From positions 77,001 to 141,000 of the forward strand of contig CP102260.1 of the NCBI GenBank assembly GCA_025146925.1: a DNA stretch of 64,000 bases. Direction: 5' to 3'. This document shows positions 1 to 8,059 of this stretch, one piece after another. The position numbers and the translations under genes were made by a program. This stretch comes from [Bacteroides] pectinophilus (lineage in GTDB: Bacteria; Bacillota; Clostridia; Lachnospirales; Lachnospiraceae). The notes under the pieces are model-generated. The model was not told the origin of the DNA and did not search any database. It saw nothing but the letters and a program-made list of their open reading frames with translations. Within the stretch, counting starts at the first letter, position 1. The number at the start of each line of letters is the position of its first letter.

Positions 1-255
1 AAACCGATTAAGATGATAACTAACCTCGGCATATTTGTATTTCTTATGAGCTTTGTGATTCTTATCTACAGCCTTGTAAGACATTTTATGGGAGCAACGA
101 TAACGGGATGGACAACAATTATTGCGTCAATCTGGGCGATAGGCGGACTTATCCTGCTGTCACTCGGAGTTATCGGTGAATATATAGGTAAGATATACAT
201 GGAGACAAAGGAACGTCCGCGTTATATAATAGAGCAGTTCCTTAATGAGAAGTAA
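1..255 (+). CDS. C-terminal end of GtrB/CsbB-like family 2 glycosyltransferase (partial)
   Basis: The reading frame is open from base 1 (K-P-I-K before the first Met at 13), so this is the 3' end of a gene that begins outside the window. The 80 visible residues hold two membrane helices, then the ending LGVIGEYIGKIYMETKERP and YII. That ending is typical of polyprenyl-phosphate glucosyltransferases (GtrB, CsbB, YfdH), which load a sugar from a UDP donor onto undecaprenyl phosphate at the inner membrane face. The catalytic GT-A domain is not visible. Such enzymes supply lipid-linked sugars to multi-membrane GT-C transferases, several of which follow downstream. The next gene begins 39 bases later. 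Confidence 0.85.
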   Translation, partial: KPIKMITNLGIFVFLMSFVILIYSLVRHFMGATITGWTTIIASIWAIGGLILLSLGVIGEYIGKIYMETKERPRYIIEQFLNEK

Positions 256-294
256 TCTGTTAAGACAATTAAGATATAAGAGTGGAAGGGAACA

Positions 295-1710
295 ATGAAT
301 CAGTCCAGAGAAAAGATACAGAATATTTGTATAATGGCAATAGATCTTATATGCCTGCTTCTCAGTTATGTGATGGCGGGATATCTGTGGCTCGGGATTA
401 TCAAAGGCGCGGCGTATGAGGCACTCAGAAGGGACCTTTATGGGGATATAAGTGCCATGATAATTGCATATGCCGTCACGGTACTCCTGTTTAATTTTAA
501 TCAGGAATTCATCAAAAGGGGAAAGCTGATTGAGATTATCCAGGTGATTAAGTCCAATATTATCATTGCGGCAGTTATGGCAGTTGTAATATTCCTGAAG
601 CATGAGAATTCAGACCTGTCACGTGGCGTGTATATGGTGATGATATGTCTTAATGTAGTAGTTACATATGGCGTGCACAGACTGTTTAAGACATATCTTC
701 TTAAGTATTATAAGAACAGCCGTGCCAATACACAGCTTTTTGTTGTCACGACATTGGACAGGGCCTCAAAGGTCATCAAAGAGATGGACAGCAATTCAGT
801 GTGGGGCAACAGGATATGCAGCATTGCCATAATAGACCGGGACATGGTTGGACAGAAGATAGACGGAGTTGAAGTCACAGCTACATTTGACAGCATGGTA
901 ACATATGCCAAGGAGCAGATTGTAGATGAGGTTTTTATAGATGTTCCGTATGATTCAGGCAAGTCACTTACGGATATAGTAACCAAGTTCGAGGGCATGG
1001 GCGCGACAGTGCATCTTAATATAGAGGTGCTTGAGCAGTTCTCGAACTTCTCTAAGTCAGTTAACCAGCTTGGAAGTATTCCTGTCATAACATTTGCCAA
1101 TAATGTGTATGATTACAGACAGCTTTTTATAAAGCGCCTGATGGACATTGTGGGTTCGATAGTAGGACTTGCAATAACAGGAGTTATCATGATATTCCTC
1201 GCACCAATACTTAAGCTTGAATCTCCGGGGCCTCTGTTTTTCAAGCAGAAGAGAGTCGGCAAGAACGGAAGATATTTTTATATATATAAGTTCCGTTCGA
1301 TGTATGTTGATGCAGAAGAGCGCAAGAAAGAGCTCATGGATAAAAATAAGATGGACGGGCTTATGTTCAAGATGGACAATGATCCGAGAATAACAAAGGT
1401 TGGCCGGTTCATCCGTAAGACAAGCATAGACGAACTTCCACAGTTTTTTAATGTACTTAAGGGTGATATGAGCCTCGTCGGAACAAGACCGCCTACAGTG
1501 GACGAGTTCAAGCAGTATGAGACTTATCATAAGAGAAGATTAAGCGTTAAGCCAGGAATCACCGGATTATGGCAGGTCAGCGGAAGAAACCGCATAACCA
1601 ACTTTGAAGACGTAGTAAAACTTGATCTCAAATATATAGACAACTGGAGCATAGCTCTGGATATCAAGATTTTATTTAAAACAGTCGCCGTAGTATTTAA
1701 GGGCGAGTAA
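295..1710 (+). CDS. Initiating polyprenyl-phosphate sugar phosphotransferase (WbaP/CpsE type)
   Basis: This 471-residue protein has four or five N-terminal membrane helices (to about residue 115). A central nucleotide-binding-like region carries VVTTLDRASKVIKEM, and the C-terminal catalytic domain begins near residue 275. Visible hallmarks are KRLMDIVGS with a membrane segment, SPGPLFFKQKRVG, YKFRSM, DELPQFFNVLKGDMSLVGTRP and KPGITGLWQVSGR. This is the bacterial sugar transferase family, which moves a hexose-1-phosphate from a UDP-sugar to undecaprenyl phosphate and so starts a repeat unit. The donor sugar cannot be told. A GGAAGGGA ribosome site precedes the ATG. It opens the first locus; a second, different initiator lies at 48063. 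Confidence 0.93.
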   Translation: MNQSREKIQNICIMAIDLICLLLSYVMAGYLWLGIIKGAAYEALRRDLYGDISAMIIAYAVTVLLFNFNQEFIKRGKLIEIIQVIKSNIIIAAVMAVVIFLKHENSDLSRGVYMVMICLNVVVTYGVHRLFKTYLLKYYKNSRANTQLFVVTTLDRASKVIKEMDSNSVWGNRICSIAIIDRDMVGQKIDGVEVTATFDSMVTYAKEQIVDEVFIDVPYDSGKSLTDIVTKFEGMGATVHLNIEVLEQFSNFSKSVNQLGSIPVITFANNVYDYRQLFIKRLMDIVGSIVGLAITGVIMIFLAPILKLESPGPLFFKQKRVGKNGRYFYIYKFRSMYVDAEERKKELMDKNKMDGLMFKMDNDPRITKVGRFIRKTSIDELPQFFNVLKGDMSLVGTRPPTVDEFKQYETYHKRRLSVKPGITGLWQVSGRNRITNFEDVVKLDLKYIDNWSIALDIKILFKTVAVVFKGE

Positions 1711-1726
1711 TTGTGAAAGGAGCTTT

Positions 1727-2806
1727 ATGTCAGAGCAGGAATATGTTAGAAAATATATGCTTAAAGATATATTTAAGCGCAATATGAGATTCTGGTGGCT
1801 GATAGTTATATGCGTTGCAGTATTTGCAGGCGGTCTTGGTTATAAAAAATACAATGAGTATCAGAAGAGATTTGCCAAGATAGAGTTGAAGGGCACTGTA
1901 AAGCAGTACTCGGTGGATTACTATTCGGGCAATGTTAAGGGCGAGTCACTTCTTATGCGTACACAGACGCTTATTGCCGTTATGACAAGCCGCGAGACAT
2001 ATTCGGAACTTGTTAAGCTGTCAGGATATCCTCTGACATATGATACATTTGTAGAGCTTGTCATATGTGATAATGACGGAACTAAGGACAGTGTTACGGC
2101 AAGAATGCAGTATCCGTTTGGCAGCGACGAATATTCAATAGTTGAAGATTCCGATGCTGAGAGTTTTATGGGGTATTATGTACAGGCGGTTAAGAATACA
2201 TGTGACAGAATACTCGGAGAGAATGTTGTGTATGAACTTGGAAGAAGCGACCGTTCATCAGTGACATATACTGCAAGCGACGAGCAGAAGCAGGCAGCCA
2301 ATAAGGCGGTAATTAAGAATGCGTTTATCGGTGGAGTAATAGGACTTATCATACCTGTTGTAATCATAACGCTTATATATCTTCTTGGCGGTAAGTTAAG
2401 GACTGCGGCGGAGATAGCATTCTGTGCAGGGCTTAAGCTTCTTGCGGATGTTAAGGAGGATGACTGTTCACAGCTTGAGCAGGCGGAACTGTATCTGGAG
2501 CACAGATACGGATTGAACGGAATAAATATCAATCTCATACACATAGGTGATGGTGGGGAATATATATCGGATAAGCTGAAGGAAAGCTTTAAGAATGCCG
2601 GATACAAGGCAGACGTAACGCTGACGGATACCAATGCTGCAGACGTTAATGCAGGTGCGTACAGAGCAGCAATGAAGGCTGATGCCAGCATACTTGTTGC
2701 AGGCGCAGGCAGACTGCGTGAGCAGGATATAGAAAATGTAGTCAGAACAATGGCACTTTATGATATTGAAGGCAGCGGAGTGATTGTATATGAGCCTCAC
2801 AGGTAA
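1727..2806 (+). CDS. Wzz/CpsC-like chain-length protein with degenerate kinase-like tail
   Basis: The 359-residue protein has one helix near residues 23-40, an extracytoplasmic region, and a second helix near 200-222 (GGVIGLIIPVVIITLIYLLGG). A cytoplasmic domain of about 130 residues follows. This is the layout of Wzz/CpsC polysaccharide co-polymerases. The tail resembles a BY-kinase (CpsD) fold in its beta-strand pattern (INLIHIGDGGEYISDKL, then ASILVAGAG and GVIVYEP). However, it lacks a Walker A lysine loop, so kinase activity is unlikely. It follows the initiating transferase by 16 bases with a good AAAGGAG site and overlaps the next gene. The role in chain length or export control is inferred from topology and position. 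Confidence 0.7.
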   Translation: MSEQEYVRKYMLKDIFKRNMRFWWLIVICVAVFAGGLGYKKYNEYQKRFAKIELKGTVKQYSVDYYSGNVKGESLLMRTQTLIAVMTSRETYSELVKLSGYPLTYDTFVELVICDNDGTKDSVTARMQYPFGSDEYSIVEDSDAESFMGYYVQAVKNTCDRILGENVVYELGRSDRSSVTYTASDEQKQAANKAVIKNAFIGGVIGLIIPVVIITLIYLLGGKLRTAAEIAFCAGLKLLADVKEDDCSQLEQAELYLEHRYGLNGININLIHIGDGGEYISDKLKESFKNAGYKADVTLTDTNAADVNAGAYRAAMKADASILVAGAGRLREQDIENVVRTMALYDIEGSGVIVYEPHR

Positions 2807-3956
2807 GATATTAACCGGGATTTTATTTGTAGTGCTTCCCGTAATTGCGGGAGGCATATACAGCCCGTTCCTTGTAAAAAGAATAAAACTGCATTTTGCG
2901 GATATATGTAAGCTGCTAATACAGACATGGATATACGGTATTATAACCATGTTTGCTGTTATGCAGCTTATTGCCGTTCCTATGATTGCCGTAAGGACTA
3001 CATTTACGATGCTTGTAAATGTATGGTGCGCACTGCTGGCTGTTCTTGCAGCTGCCGGAATTGTGGGATATATCGCAGCTGTTTTGCGTATAAAGAAGCA
3101 TGGAGGCCCCGCAGTGGATAATGCCGGTACGGACAATGACAGGATGCGGGAGCTTAATAAGCCGGAGACGGTGCCGGGACGCAGAAGCTGTGTATGCTGG
3201 ATTGCGCTGCTGGCGGCGGTATTTGTCATACTTACAGGCTATCAGGCAAGAATTGCATCAAAGTACCAGCATACGGATGATGACGATGCGCGGTTTGTTG
3301 CGCTTGAACTTCTGGCAGTTGATGAGGACAGAATGCTTACGCATAATCCGATTGACGGATACCCGATGTACTGGAATACCGGAGAGGTTAAGAAAGATTA
3401 CACGTCTCCATGGACAATGTATGTTGCAGCATGCAGCAGAATAAGCGGTGTCCATCCTGCAATACTTTCACACAGGCTGATGCCGATGTACCTTGTAACA
3501 TTGTGCTGTCTTGCATACCTGCTTCTTGGACTTAACCTGTTCAGGGATGACTGGGAGAAGACACTGATATTTGCAATTATAGTATCGGCTGTTAATATAT
3601 TTGGGTACACTTCAACGCATACGGTGCCGTCATTGCTGCTGTTAAGGATATGGCAGGGAAAGGCTGTGTTTGCAGGCCTGATGGTGCCTGTAATCCTCGA
3701 CCTGCTCTACAGGCTTTATGAGGATTGCACACTGGTTCCTGAAAAGGTACTGCTGTTTGTCTCATGTATGGCGTCATCACTTATGTCAGGCGGCGGAATT
3801 GTTATAGCCGCACTTGCTGTTGGGTTCTATGGACTTGTTGTGCTGGCAAAATACAGGAATATTAAGAATACGCTGTATATATGGCTGACATGCTCGCCAT
3901 GTGTTGTATACGCATTATGCAATGTATTCTGGTATCAGGTGTTCAGATTATCTTAG
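2790..3956 (+). CDS. DUF6077-like multi-membrane protein, N-terminal part of a split gene
   Basis: This 388-residue polytopic protein stops at 3954-3956 just after a helix ending CNVFWYQVFRLS. The sequence continues in another frame at 3985-4776. Its acidic loop (TDDDDARFVALELL) matches a loop in the proteins at 59844 (QDDAFFAGIAS) and 61786, and the three appear to be one family resembling DUF6077 membrane proteins. The intact relative at 61786 has 648 residues, close to the sum of both halves here. The start is ATG 2790 with GGAG 9 bases upstream, overlapping the previous stop. The function is unknown; a GT-C-like membrane glycosyltransferase is an inference from the acidic first loop and many helices. 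Confidence 0.6.
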   Translation: MSLTGKILTGILFVVLPVIAGGIYSPFLVKRIKLHFADICKLLIQTWIYGIITMFAVMQLIAVPMIAVRTTFTMLVNVWCALLAVLAAAGIVGYIAAVLRIKKHGGPAVDNAGTDNDRMRELNKPETVPGRRSCVCWIALLAAVFVILTGYQARIASKYQHTDDDDARFVALELLAVDEDRMLTHNPIDGYPMYWNTGEVKKDYTSPWTMYVAACSRISGVHPAILSHRLMPMYLVTLCCLAYLLLGLNLFRDDWEKTLIFAIIVSAVNIFGYTSTHTVPSLLLLRIWQGKAVFAGLMVPVILDLLYRLYEDCTLVPEKVLLFVSCMASSLMSGGGIVIAALAVGFYGLVVLAKYRNIKNTLYIWLTCSPCVVYALCNVFWYQVFRLS

Positions 3957-3984
3957 GATATATTATCATAGGAGTACGGATTTT

Positions 3985-4776
3985 ATGGTTGGATGGTTTA
4001 CTGATATCTGTGATATGTTTATAAAATTTGTCGGTACGGGATGGTTTCACTGGCTTATTGCAGCAATAATACTTGTGGCAGGAAGTGTTAAAAACACTCA
4101 TTTCCGTCATAAGTTCCTGTATCCTGCCGCCATGATACTTATAGTATTTTTCTGCCCTTTGGTCTATGGAACGATAGGCATACGGTTCCTTAACGGAATG
4201 TACTGGAGGATACTCTGGCTGGTTCCCGTTTCTGTTATAATTGCCATTGGCGGTACATGGCTTGTAATGAGATTTAATAATTATATTCTGAAGGCCGTTA
4301 CGCTTGCTCTGACAGTCTGCGTAATTGCAATGTCAGGCAGACCGATGTTTTCAAAAGATAACTATGTGCCGGCACAGAATGAATATCAGCTTCCACAGGT
4401 AACAATAGATATTGCTGACGCAATAATATCTGACAGTCTTGCGGCAGACACCGGCGCATATCCGACGGTTGTTGTTCCTGATGAGATGCTGTGTTCAATG
4501 AGACAGTATACAACTAAGATACGGCTTCTGTACGGACGTGATGCATATGCATATATTTTTAATGAACTTGAAGAAATGAAGGCTGTGGTGCATAATGAGA
4601 TGATACGGCAGACACCGGATATCGGGAAGCTGGCGGTATATGCCAAGGCAAAGAATGTTGACTATATCGTTTTCTCAAGTGTGAATCATAAGGGGTATCA
4701 GGATATAAATATGCATGGATATGAATTCGTTAAAAATGTTGACGGATATGATATATACATGAGGCAGGAGGACTAG
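3985..4776 (+). CDS. DUF6077-like membrane protein, C-terminal part of a split gene
   Basis: The 263-residue reading frame starts at ATG 3985, with AGGAG ending 10 bases upstream, so it could be translated by itself. The same frame is open upstream to about 3901, which is what a one-base frameshift in a once continuous gene would leave. It has about four helices, including ILWLVPVSVIIAIGGTWLV. A soluble tail of about 140 residues begins near QVTIDIADAIISDS. The matching tail in the protein at 61786 reads ISDETRQICDIIDND, and in the one at 60956 it reads QDVVDIADAVIANSDG. Either a pseudogene half or a genuinely separate subunit is possible. Confidence 0.55.
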   Translation: MVGWFTDICDMFIKFVGTGWFHWLIAAIILVAGSVKNTHFRHKFLYPAAMILIVFFCPLVYGTIGIRFLNGMYWRILWLVPVSVIIAIGGTWLVMRFNNYILKAVTLALTVCVIAMSGRPMFSKDNYVPAQNEYQLPQVTIDIADAIISDSLAADTGAYPTVVVPDEMLCSMRQYTTKIRLLYGRDAYAYIFNELEEMKAVVHNEMIRQTPDIGKLAVYAKAKNVDYIVFSSVNHKGYQDINMHGYEFVKNVDGYDIYMRQED

Positions 4777-4876
4777 TGTGAAAAATAAGATTTTTCACAC
4801 GCAAGATTTGTGCTTTCGCACAAACTTGATATGCGCAAAAGGCAGCGCAGGAATGGAGGACTAGTGTGAAAAATAA
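4767..4876 (+). repeat. 22-bp direct repeat enclosing two hairpins
   Basis: The 22 bases at 4767-4788 (GGAGGACTAG followed by TGTGAAAAATAA) recur exactly at 4855-4876. The first copy covers the stop of the preceding gene. The second supplies the ribosome site and GTG start of the next gene. Between them lie two hairpins. Bases 4776-4786 pair perfectly with 4790-4800 (11 bp, 3-base loop). Bases 4802-4813 pair with 4818-4828 (11 bp, one bulged A, TTTC loop). This looks like a small palindromic element or local duplication inserted at the gene junction. A 28-codon frame at 4778-4864 is a by-product of the repeat. Confidence 0.7.
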
Positions 4877-5615
4877 CAGAGTATGTAACATCCTTGGTGT
4901 TAATATAAATATTATGAGCATGCAGCAGGTTAAAGATTATATATGCAATAACATAGATGCGCTGAGGGGCAGATATATATGTGTGTCCAATGTGCACACA
5001 ACAGTGATGTCACATGATGATGAAAGCTACTGCAATGTTCAGAACTCGGCGGCGTTGAGACTGCCTGACGGCAAGCCGTTGTCAATAGTTGCAAAACATA
5101 GAGGCTTTGAGGATGCGGTAAGGGTTACCGGTCCGGACCTTATGGGAGAGCTTTTTGCAGATGCGGGTAAGAATAAGCTCAGACATTACTTTTACGGAAG
5201 TACACAGGAGACTCTTGATACGCTTGAGAAAAAGCTGAAAGAAAAGTATCCGGACATTATTATTGCAGGCATGTTCTCACCTCCGTTTGGTGCGGTAAGT
5301 GACGAAGATGATGCAGAATTTGTTAAGATGATTAATGATGCCGGCCCGGATGTGGTATGGGTGGGTCTTGGCGCTCCTAAGCAGGAACGCTGGATGTACT
5401 ATCACAGAGACAGGGTAAATGCGGTTATGATAGGCGTAGGGGCAGGCTTTGACTACTATGCGGATAATATAAAGAGAGCACCGAAGTGGATGCAGAAATG
5501 TTCGCTTGAGTGGCTGTACAGACTTATGCAGGATCCTAAGAGGCTTGCCAGAAGATATATGGATACGAATTACAGATTTATCAGACTTGTTAAGAAAGAG
5601 AACAGCAGACAGTGA
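4866..5615 (+). CDS. WecG/TagA/CpsF family glycosyltransferase
   Basis: The 249-residue soluble or membrane-associated GT26 enzyme has the family blocks VSNVHTTVMSHDD, LPDGKPLSIV, VTGPDLM, YFYGSTQETLDTLEKKL, PPFGAVSDED and VWVGLGAPKQERWM, then GVGAGFDYYADNIKRAPKWMQ. In this family the enzyme adds N-acetylmannosaminuronic acid, N-acetylmannosamine or another sugar to a polyprenyl-diphosphate-linked first sugar. It therefore probably makes the second linkage of the repeat unit. The start is a GTG inside the 22-bp repeat, preceded by GGAGGA. The stop overlaps the next GTG start (GTGA at 5612-5615), which points to translational coupling. Confidence 0.92.
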   Translation: MKNNRVCNILGVNINIMSMQQVKDYICNNIDALRGRYICVSNVHTTVMSHDDESYCNVQNSAALRLPDGKPLSIVAKHRGFEDAVRVTGPDLMGELFADAGKNKLRHYFYGSTQETLDTLEKKLKEKYPDIIIAGMFSPPFGAVSDEDDAEFVKMINDAGPDVVWVGLGAPKQERWMYYHRDRVNAVMIGVGAGFDYYADNIKRAPKWMQKCSLEWLYRLMQDPKRLARRYMDTNYRFIRLVKKENSRQ

Positions 5616-8059
5616 CAGAGAATATATTGCATGACGGTAAAAACAGAATAACGGCAGGTCAGTACGGAGTTATAAGCATGACTATGTATTATGGAGTTAT
5701 GACGGCATCCAAGGCACTTGGAATGGACAGCTCCAATTCGCTGTATTACGTGATGTTTGGGATTGCCTGCATAATGCTTTTATTCAAATACTGCGTAACT
5801 CAGTATACAGTGCGCCAGATTGCGCTGGATGTACTGCTGGGATGCATTGGCATTGTCTGCTTTGTAATATCGCATGACATGACACTGCTTCTGCTCGCAA
5901 TGACAGTTGCGGGGCTTAAAGACTGTGATTTCAGGGAGCTTGCATGCACGGCGTTCTATGTGAGGCTTGCAATAACTTCGTTCATGGTAGTTGCGTCATT
6001 CCTGGGAATATTTGATCAGGGTGAGACAGCGCAGACTACAACAAGCTTTCAGGATATAACCGTATATAACTTCGGTTACTCAACTGCCAATAATGCATAT
6101 ATAAATATATTTGTACTTATGGCACTTTTCCTCTATATCAGATATGACAGGATTAATTGGAAATATTTTATCGGTACATCAGTTATTGCAATGCTGATGT
6201 ATACATTTACAAACAGCAGGACAGGAACACTTCTGTTCTTTGCAGTCTGGTTCTTCATATTCTGCGAGAAGTTTCTTCTCGCACGAAAGGGAAGATATGT
6301 GTTCTTTTGGCTGATGGCGGCATCCACATTGATATGTGCCGTATTCAGTTATGCTGCGACTTCAATGTTTAATCCAGACGGCGGTTACTGGTCGGAATAT
6401 ATTAACAGGATATTCAGCGGAAGACTTAACATTACACACAAATATCATGAAGCGCTGTCTGTGTCACTGATTCCTAGGACAAGTGCCGTAATGGATGCAC
6501 ACAGGGGCTTCGGCTTTATTGATAATTCATATATGAGTGTGTATTTTCACGATGGACTTATAGTTGCGCTTATAGTGCTGGTGCTTATATGCATATCCAA
6601 TTACAGTCTGTTTAAAAAGCACTGTTATAAGGAGCTTGTGTTTATAGCGTCATTTTCAGTGTATGCGATGATGGAAGAATTCCCGCTTAATCCGGTAGTC
6701 AATCCGTTTATCATGCTGACTGCCGTTGTTATATACAAAGCTTCATTCAGCATAGAGAGGCCGGGAAACGGTACAGAAAAGACAAAGGTTCCACAGACAA
6801 AGGTTCCACAGACAAAGGTTCCGCAGACAGTGCTTATCATCCATAATGAATACAGGATTGCCGGTGGGGAAGACACGGTAGCTGCCAATGAAGAGAAGCT
6901 TCTTGCGGAACATGGCCACAGGGTAATTGTATATAAGAGAAGCAATAAGGAGCTTGATAATTATACAGGTATTAAAAAGCTTCTGCTTCCGTTTACAAGT
7001 GTATTTTCACTGCGCTCATACCGTGAAGTTAAGAAACTTATAGAGGATAATTATGTTGACGTTGTGCATGTGCATAACACGCTGACGCTTGTAAGCCCTT
7101 CAGTATATTATGCGGCGTTCAGATGCAATGTTCCGGTTGTCCAGACTATGCATAATTTTCGGCTGCTTTGTCCCGGAGGCTCATTCTTCATGGAGGATGA
7201 GGGTAACGGACATATATGCGAACAGTGTGTGAGCAAAGGACTTTCCTGCGCTGTGCGCAATTCGTGCTACAGGCACAGCAAAGCACAGACAATAGTCAGT
7301 GCGGCTGTTCTTAAGATTCACAGAATGCTGGGAACATATAAGAAAATCAATTTTATCTGCCTGACTGAGTTCAACAGATATAAGCTTCTGATGCTTAACA
7401 ACGGAAGGAAGAAGATAATAAATCCTGCCAGGGTATATGTGAAGCCTAACTTTACATATGATCTGGCTGAGACGATGGGGAAATTGTCTGATACGCATGG
7501 CAGCATATCAGGCCGGTATTACGTATATGTCGGAAGACTTGAGAAGCTTAAGGGTACAGAGCTGCTTGTTGATGCATTTGCAAAGCTTCCGGACAGAAAG
7601 CTTGTCATCATGGGAAACGGCCCGCTTGAGGAGATACTGAAAAAGCGCATTGCAGACAACGGCTATAAAAATATAGTCATGGCGGGCAGAGTAACGGGTG
7701 AGGATTACGTTAAGTTCCTTGGCGGTGCGCAGGCGGTTATCTCGTCATCACAGTGCTATGAGACATTTGGAATGAGCATAGCGGAGAGTTATTCTCTTTC
7801 GGTTCCTGCGATTGCGGGGGATATAGGCAATATTGGAGACATTGTAAAAGAGGGAGTTACAGGAATACATTTCCAATATGATTCCCCGGATGCATTAATC
7901 GGGGCGGTTAAGCGCTTTGAGACAATGAACCGTGACGGGCTTGCAGCCAATGCACGTCGTTATTATGAGGATAATCTTACTCCACAGAGTAATTATGGCA
8001 GATTAAAAGAGATTTATGATGATATATGCGCCGGATATGGTGCGGAAAAGAGGCAGTGA
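5612..8059 (+). CDS. Wzy-like polymerase fused to GT4 glycosyltransferase
   Basis: The 815-residue protein joins two activities usually found apart. Residues 15-385 are a polytopic domain of roughly ten helices with a large loop (GRLNITHKYHEALSVSLIPRT), resembling O-antigen polymerase/ligase proteins. Residues 410-815 are a GT-B glycosyltransferase (family 4). It shows EYRIAGGEDTVAANEEKLL, VHVHNTL, QTMHNFRLLCPGG, YVGRLEKLKGTELLVDAF and ETFGMSIAESYSLSVPAIAG. The joint at residues 391-405 is three tandem TKVPQ units. The frame is continuous. A polymerase that also adds a sugar on the cytoplasmic side is an inference; the fusion could also be a recent stop-loss event. Confidence 0.82.
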   Translation: MTENILHDGKNRITAGQYGVISMTMYYGVMTASKALGMDSSNSLYYVMFGIACIMLLFKYCVTQYTVRQIALDVLLGCIGIVCFVISHDMTLLLLAMTVAGLKDCDFRELACTAFYVRLAITSFMVVASFLGIFDQGETAQTTTSFQDITVYNFGYSTANNAYINIFVLMALFLYIRYDRINWKYFIGTSVIAMLMYTFTNSRTGTLLFFAVWFFIFCEKFLLARKGRYVFFWLMAASTLICAVFSYAATSMFNPDGGYWSEYINRIFSGRLNITHKYHEALSVSLIPRTSAVMDAHRGFGFIDNSYMSVYFHDGLIVALIVLVLICISNYSLFKKHCYKELVFIASFSVYAMMEEFPLNPVVNPFIMLTAVVIYKASFSIERPGNGTEKTKVPQTKVPQTKVPQTVLIIHNEYRIAGGEDTVAANEEKLLAEHGHRVIVYKRSNKELDNYTGIKKLLLPFTSVFSLRSYREVKKLIEDNYVDVVHVHNTLTLVSPSVYYAAFRCNVPVVQTMHNFRLLCPGGSFFMEDEGNGHICEQCVSKGLSCAVRNSCYRHSKAQTIVSAAVLKIHRMLGTYKKINFICLTEFNRYKLLMLNNGRKKIINPARVYVKPNFTYDLAETMGKLSDTHGSISGRYYVYVGRLEKLKGTELLVDAFAKLPDRKLVIMGNGPLEEILKKRIADNGYKNIVMAGRVTGEDYVKFLGGAQAVISSSQCYETFGMSIAESYSLSVPAIAGDIGNIGDIVKEGVTGIHFQYDSPDALIGAVKRFETMNRDGLAANARRYYEDNLTPQSNYGRLKEIYDDICAGYGAEKRQ
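6782..6826 (+). repeat. Three 15-bp tandem repeats coding the fusion linker
   Basis: The unit ACAAAGGTTCCACAG occurs at 6782-6796 and 6797-6811 and, with one silent change (CCG for CCA), at 6812-6826. It encodes TKVPQ three times between the polymerase and glycosyltransferase domains. Near-identical DNA units point to recent slippage, so linker length probably varies between strains. Confidence 0.95.

Noticed and set aside
2468-3229. Minus-strand open frame of 253 codons
   Set aside because: It lies opposite the Wzz-like and DUF6077-like genes, which have clear ribosome sites and recognisable products; its translation has no family motif.
4778-4864. Small frame of 28 codons between the split membrane protein and the WecG-like gene
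   Set aside because: It arises because the 22-bp repeat copies a start-like and a stop-like sequence; the content is hairpin DNA without protein features.
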